Program-made: the position numbers and the translations under genes
Notes under the pieces: model-generated
Databases searched by the model: none
Told to the model about the DNA's origin: nothing
Seen by the model: only the letters and a program-made list of their open reading frames with translations
DNA from: DAOVQB01 sp023128935
GTDB taxonomy: Bacteria > Eisenbacteria > RBG-16-71-46 > CAIMUX01 > WJJG01
Direction of reading: 5' to 3'
NCBI GenBank assembly: GCA_030628905.1
Contig: DAOVQB010000155.1
Location: 1-10,756 of the forward strand
Length of the DNA stretch: 10,756 nucleotides
Shown here: positions 7,793-10,756 of the stretch, piece after piece
Position numbering within the stretch: the stretch's first letter is position 1
Layout: every line of letters begins with the position of its first letter

Positions 7793-8560
7793 TCAGCCGG
7801 ATCCCGACGGTTTCGCGCCGGCGGCGGGTCCGGGACCGATGGGCTCCCTCTTGATGAATAGGCGCCACCAGAGCCCTGACATGTTGATGAAAACCCGCAG
7901 GACCCGTCGGATATTGAAGAACTGCGACTTCCCATGCATCCGGTGGTAGTGGTGGACGGGGACTTGGGCGATCCGGCACCTGGCCAGCGCTATTTTTGCC
8001 ATCATCTCGACGCAGATGAGTCCTGAGTCCTCTGTCAATTGAACCCGGTCGAAGACATCGCGCCGGATGAGCCGGAAATCGCAGTCCACGTCCCGGACCG
8101 GGATCCGGAAAAGATTCCTGACAAAGTGATGGTAGAACCTCCCAACTACTACTCGGTACCAGGGATCGCTGCGCTGCATCTTGTAGCCATTGACAACATC
8201 GACTCCGTAGCGCTTTTCCCAGAGAAGGTTGAGTTCGCGGACGTCGTATTGCGCATCACCGTCGGTATAGAAAACCCATTTTTTCGTTGCTGCCGCAAAA
8301 CCGCTCTTCAGGGCGCCCCCGTAGCCCCGGTTCTCTTGATGGGTGATGTACCGGAATCGGGGATAGCGGCGGGAGAGTTCTTCGAGGATATCCTGCAAGT
8401 GATCAGGGCTGGCATCGTTGACCACAATCACCTCGAAGTCGTCAGTTAGCTGCGCGAGGACCCGGCTGGTCAGGACCACCATACTCGCAATCGTTCCCCA
8501 ATCATTGTAGGCGGGAAAGAATGCGGTGATTGACTCCTTCTCGGGTTGCTGGTGATCCAT
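7793..8560 (-). CDS. Family 2 glycosyltransferase, DPM1/ArnC-like (polyprenyl-phosphate sugar synthase type)
   Basis: This 255-residue GT-A enzyme has AFFPAYND (13-20) as the first strand, VIVVNDASPD (44-53) with the nucleotide-contact Asp, and ENRGYGGALKSGF (76-88). YTDGDAQYD (98-106) carries the Asp100-x-Asp102 metal-binding pair. DVDCDFRLIRRDVF (157-170) is the acceptor-side signature of dolichol/undecaprenyl-phosphate glycosyltransferases. Unlike ArnC, it has no pair of C-terminal membrane helices. The tail (MSGLWWRLFIKR then a Gly/Pro/Ala-rich end) is at most membrane-associated. The likely reaction is transfer of a sugar from its nucleotide to polyprenyl phosphate on the cytoplasmic face. 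The ATG has AGGAG five bases upstream and a second strong element, TAAGGAGG, twelve bases upstream, so good translation is expected. It is the first gene of the leftward operon. Confidence 0.87.
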   Translation of the reverse strand: MDHQQPEKESITAFFPAYNDWGTIASMVVLTSRVLAQLTDDFEVIVVNDASPDHLQDILEELSRRYPRFRYITHQENRGYGGALKSGFAAATKKWVFYTDGDAQYDVRELNLLWEKRYGVDVVNGYKMQRSDPWYRVVVGRFYHHFVRNLFRIPVRDVDCDFRLIRRDVFDRVQLTEDSGLICVEMMAKIALARCRIAQVPVHHYHRMHGKSQFFNIRRVLRVFINMSGLWWRLFIKREPIGPGPAAGAKPSGSG

Positions 8561-8597
8561 GCCCTCTCCTGGCCTCCTTACCTGATAGATCGGCCCA

Positions 8598-8622
8598 GTT
8601 GACGTTTTCCTAGGGGGTCAAC
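8598..8622 (-). repeat. Leader inverted repeat GTTGAC-N13-GTCAAC
   Basis: Perfect 6-bp arms at 8598-8603 and 8617-8622 lie downstream of the putative leftward promoter and about 40 nt before the GT2 start. They could form a weak leader hairpin or serve as a dimeric operator. No U-run follows, so this is not an intrinsic terminator. Confidence 0.4.
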
Positions 8623-8645
8623 ACGGGTGCAAATAGCAAAAGAAA

Positions 8646-8674
8646 AAGCTATGAATTCCATCCCCCCATGTCAA
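8646..8674 (-). promoter_or_regulatory. Candidate sigma-70-type promoter for the leftward operon
   Basis: A perfect TTGACA (-35, 8669-8674 on the minus strand) is followed after 17 nt by TAGCTT (8646-8651), which matches the -10 consensus only at T, A and the final T. The site is about 90 nt upstream of the GT2 ATG. The arms AAGCTAT (8646-8652) and ATAGCTT (8674-8680) form an inverted repeat that brackets the promoter, as an operator could. Confidence 0.35.
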
Positions 8675-8816
8675 TAGCTTGGGTTGTGTTCTGAAGAATA
8701 GCTCTATGTGGATTGGTGCCAGGATGATGGGGATGGTGGGGAGTTCCCGGGAGGTGCCTGAAGGCCCACGCTGGGTTGAAGTTGACTGGCAGCAGCCGTG
8801 ACCCATAGAAGGCAGG

Positions 8817-8897
8817 CCCAATTCTCAGACCACAACCCTAGGGTTCCGCCAGGGGGTTGAGCTTGTTAGGATACGTGCACTGATACTGAGAATTTGG
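8817..8897. repeat. 12-bp inverted repeat (11/12) with 57-nt spacing
   Basis: CCCAATTCTCAG (8817-8828) and CTGAGAATTTGG (8886-8897) are complementary at 11 of 12 positions. The interval contains the candidate rightward promoter. The arms are too far apart for a simple terminator, and there is no transposase to make them terminal repeats. Confidence 0.6.
8857..8887 (+). promoter_or_regulatory. Weak candidate promoter for the lipoprotein gene
   Basis: TTGAGC (8857-8862) and GATACT (8882-8887) are separated by 19 nt, longer than the optimum. Each matches the sigma-70 consensus at four of six positions. The -10-like element runs into the right arm of the 12-bp inverted repeat. Confidence 0.2.
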
Positions 8898-8914
8898 ATC
8901 CTGCAATCTCAAGT

Positions 8915-8920
8915 AGGAGG
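8915..8920 (+). promoter_or_regulatory. Ribosome binding site fixing the lipoprotein start
   Basis: AGGAGG lies nine bases before the ATG at 8930. The frame is open from a TTG at 8894, but the ribosome binding site and the signal peptide both place the start at 8930. Confidence 0.8.
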
Positions 8921-8929
8921 ATCTGGCAG

Positions 8930-10681
8930 ATGAGACAAGCTTGCCTGGGAGCAGCCTTGGTGCTTCTCCTAACTGTTATTGGTTGTGATGGTGGGCATGA
9001 TTCTGATGTTGAAGTCGCGCGCGTTGGCGATCGGATCATTTCACTTGTCGAGCTGCAGCGCGCCTTTGATGAAGTGTTGGCAGCAGGCGACAGCTACACT
9101 CCTGACAGCCTTTCGGCCAGGCGTTTCCTGAAAGACTACGTAGATAAGACGCTGCTCGAGCAGATCGCAGCTGATTCGATTCCCTGGATGCCCCTGCTGG
9201 AGCACCGCACTGTAAGTTATCTGGAGACTTTGATGGTCCACAAGATGCGCGCAGACGCCTACGGTCATGCGGCGCAGATATCAGAGGACAATTTACGCGA
9301 TGCATATGAGAAGGGCAGGCTGACATATCATTATGCGGCCATTCACTTCTCCACCCGCAAGGATGCTCTGAACAAACTGCTGACCATCCGTGAGGGAGCG
9401 AGGTTCAGCAAGGTGGCCGATCGCATCCTGGGACGGAGTGATGGTGGGGACATGGGATGGGCCACCATCTTTGATGCCCCTGAGTCCGTGATCAATGTGC
9501 TGATGGAATTGAGTCCTAGTGAAGTTGGTGGTCCCGTTGAGGCTGGGGGTGTCTTCTACCTGGTCAAGTTGATCGAGACGTCGTCCAATCGGAACATGAA
9601 GCCGTTCGATGAAATAGCAGATGGTTTTCGCATGCGGTTGATCCGGGAGCGGGGTGGCCGGTTGGTCCGCGGGTATCAAGAAGAACTCCTCTCGAAGTAC
9701 CGTTATGAACCCCGGATGGCAGAAATTCTCTGGATCATGGAGTTTCTGCATGAAGACACCAAGTCGGTTCCGCGCACGTACACCCCGGCGTCCAGGGAGA
9801 ATGCGAATGGCGCAGGGCTGACAGCGGCGGCCAGTTCCCAGCAGCAGATACCTTGGACAGAGAACCCCTTTACGGAAGAGGAGGCGAACCGGATCCTTTC
9901 AACCACCACGGTCGATACGGTGAGTGCTGTGCTCTATCTCGATCACCTGCTCTCCAAACCGTCTTTCACCTGGCCCCTGTTCGAGAAGCCCGATGAAGTT
10001 CTGGTCCTGCTGCGCGAGTTAGTCATCTCCAGACTGGAACGGTTTGAGGCCTGGGAGCGAGGTTATGGCGAGGATCCGGATCTGGTGTGGAAGGCGCAGA
10101 AGCGGCGGCACCTGATTCACACCAGGCAGTTCTACATTAGAATGATTCGCCCTCCTTGCCGCCCCAGCGTGGCAGAGGCGCGAGCTTGGTATGAGAAGAA
10201 GCAATCAGACGCCGGTCTATCGGGACAGCGCAAGTATCTTAGCATTATGACTGGGAGCTGGGATCTGGCGCTCAAGGTCCGTGAGATTCTGTTGGAAGTG
10301 AAGGATCCCGAATCAGCCTTCCAGCGCGTGAAAGCAGTGGATCCATTTGCTTCCTGGACCGGATCGAATGGGACCACCAGTAGCAAGGCGGAGCTATCCC
10401 CGCCCCTGGCCGCCCAGCTGTTCCGTATGGACGTCGGCGGAGTGACAGACCCGGTACCAATGCGCGATCGGTTTGTTGTGGGCCGCCTCGAAGAGATTTT
10501 CGCTCCTCAGGGGGAATCCTTTGAGGACGTGGCCGAACGGGTCATTGGTGACCTTACCACCATCAGGGGAGATTCCCTGCTGGGGGTCTACCTGGCCAAG
10601 CGGCGTGAGACGACGCCCATTGTCATCGACGAGGCAGTCTTCAAGCAGCTGCGCTATGCAGTACCCGACCCGGGCAAGTAG
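8930..10681 (+). CDS. SurA/PpiC-type peptidyl-prolyl isomerase-like lipoprotein with two parvulin-like domains
   Basis: This 583-residue protein begins with a signal peptide MRQACLGAALVLLLTVIGC whose lipobox ends at Cys19, so it should be lipid-anchored. A SurA_N-like helical part follows (about 28-125: VARVGDRIISLVELQRAF). A parvulin-like domain covers about 133-216: YAAIHFSTRKDALNKLL, GARFSKVAD, then GGDMGWATI and LSPSEVGGPVEAGGVFYLVKLIE. After a helical spacer, a second, more degenerate copy appears at about 433-522: RKYLSIMTGSWDLALKV, LSPPLAAQLFRMDVGGVTDPV then RFVVGRLEE. Family members fold outer-membrane or secreted proteins. The RARHIL-type start of the domain is altered in both copies, so chaperone activity may outweigh isomerase activity. 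It is transcribed away from the sugar operon, and a functional link to it is not shown. Base composition looks a little less GC-rich than in the operon. Confidence 0.82.
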   Translation: MRQACLGAALVLLLTVIGCDGGHDSDVEVARVGDRIISLVELQRAFDEVLAAGDSYTPDSLSARRFLKDYVDKTLLEQIAADSIPWMPLLEHRTVSYLETLMVHKMRADAYGHAAQISEDNLRDAYEKGRLTYHYAAIHFSTRKDALNKLLTIREGARFSKVADRILGRSDGGDMGWATIFDAPESVINVLMELSPSEVGGPVEAGGVFYLVKLIETSSNRNMKPFDEIADGFRMRLIRERGGRLVRGYQEELLSKYRYEPRMAEILWIMEFLHEDTKSVPRTYTPASRENANGAGLTAAASSQQQIPWTENPFTEEEANRILSTTTVDTVSAVLYLDHLLSKPSFTWPLFEKPDEVLVLLRELVISRLERFEAWERGYGEDPDLVWKAQKRRHLIHTRQFYIRMIRPPCRPSVAEARAWYEKKQSDAGLSGQRKYLSIMTGSWDLALKVREILLEVKDPESAFQRVKAVDPFASWTGSNGTTSSKAELSPPLAAQLFRMDVGGVTDPVPMRDRFVVGRLEEIFAPQGESFEDVAERVIGDLTTIRGDSLLGVYLAKRRETTPIVIDEAVFKQLRYAVPDPGK

Positions 10682-10736
10682 TTCCTTGCCGCTCCTTCGA
10701 GATCTAGCGATCCGTTCGAAGTGGAATCGGAGGCCC

Positions 10737-10756
10737 ATGACCATGGGCACGCGGGC
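10737..10756 (+). CDS. Possible start of a further rightward gene (cut by the window edge)
   Basis: ATG at 10737 and a second in-frame ATG at 10743 follow CGGAGG (10728-10733). The spacing is 3 nt to the first and 9 nt to the second, so 10743 is the better start. Only six codons are visible (MTMGTR), so no function can be given. The 55-nt gap from the lipoprotein stop would suit an operon partner. Confidence 0.35.

Larger units (their letters stand above)
8561..8929. other. Divergent intergenic regulatory region
   Basis: These 369 nt separate the leftward sugar operon from the rightward lipoprotein gene. I see no convincing gene in them. They hold an AT-richer patch (about 8629-8657), candidate promoters in both directions, three short inverted repeats and a G-rich stretch (8722-8741). 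A 67-codon minus-strand frame here lacks a plausible ribosome binding site and reads as non-coding. Confidence 0.7.

Noticed and set aside
7780..7935. 52-residue N-terminal extension of the SDR frame
   Set aside because: It is Ser/Pro/Arg-rich, overlaps the end of the GT2 gene in another frame, and precedes a strong ribosome binding site and an ATG directly before the Rossmann fold.
8722..8741. Possible G-quadruplex in the G-rich stretch
   Set aside because: Only two of the four G runs exceed two bases, so at best a weak two-layer structure could form. Nothing else supports a function.
8618..8821. 67-codon minus-strand frame in the intergenic region
   Set aside because: It has no good ribosome binding site, an uneven composition and no recognisable features. 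It spans the likely operon promoter.
8894..8929. Upstream TTG start for the lipoprotein gene
   Set aside because: It would put twelve residues, including charged ones, before the signal peptide and place the AGGAGG site inside the coding region.

Overview
The window is a GC-rich bacterial segment (about 60 % G+C by eye) with one large leftward gene block and one rightward gene. Seven complete minus-strand genes, plus an eighth cut by the left edge, run from about 8560 down to 1. A rightward lipoprotein gene of the SurA/PpiC type starts at 8930, and another gene may begin at the right edge. The lipobox-bearing parvulin-type foldase and the polyprenyl-linked sugar machinery suggest a diderm (Gram-negative-type) bacterium. 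The TPR-fused TMTC-like transferase and runs of GT-C enzymes are common in uncultivated environmental phyla. I cannot name the phylum.

The leftward block reads in transcription order as follows: a DPM1/ArnC-like family 2 glycosyltransferase (8560-7793); an extended SDR nucleotide-sugar enzyme (7779-6781); a DegT/DnrJ/EryC1/StrS sugar aminotransferase (6781-5675); a small 4-helix EamA/SMR-type membrane protein (5612-5250); a class I SAM methyltransferase (5231-4257); a family-39-like GT-C membrane glycosyltransferase (4245-2566); a TMTC-like GT-C protein with C-terminal TPRs (2560-374); and the start of a third polytopic, probably GT-C, protein (284 to the left edge). Spacing is tight: two genes overlap by one base, and most other gaps are 5-62 nt. 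No terminator is evident inside the block, so it is probably one operon.

The gene set has the logic of the Arn (aminoarabinose) pathway. Cytoplasmic enzymes would make a nucleotide amino sugar, a GT2 enzyme would load it on polyprenyl phosphate, a small multidrug-resistance-like protein would flip it, and GT-C enzymes would transfer it outside the membrane. It is not a canonical arn operon, because the ArnA formyltransferase/decarboxylase and the ArnD deformylase are not seen here. A methyltransferase and extra GT-C proteins are present instead. The acceptor (protein, lipid or polymer) is unknown.

The 369-nt divergent region (8561-8929) holds candidate promoters for both directions and several inverted repeats. 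The rightward lipoprotein gene appears to carry two degenerate parvulin-like domains. Two oddities stand out. The methyltransferase has a 27-bp in-frame tandem repeat that multiplies the strand leading into its SAM-binding loop. The SDR has Asn in place of the usual catalytic Tyr of YxxxK.
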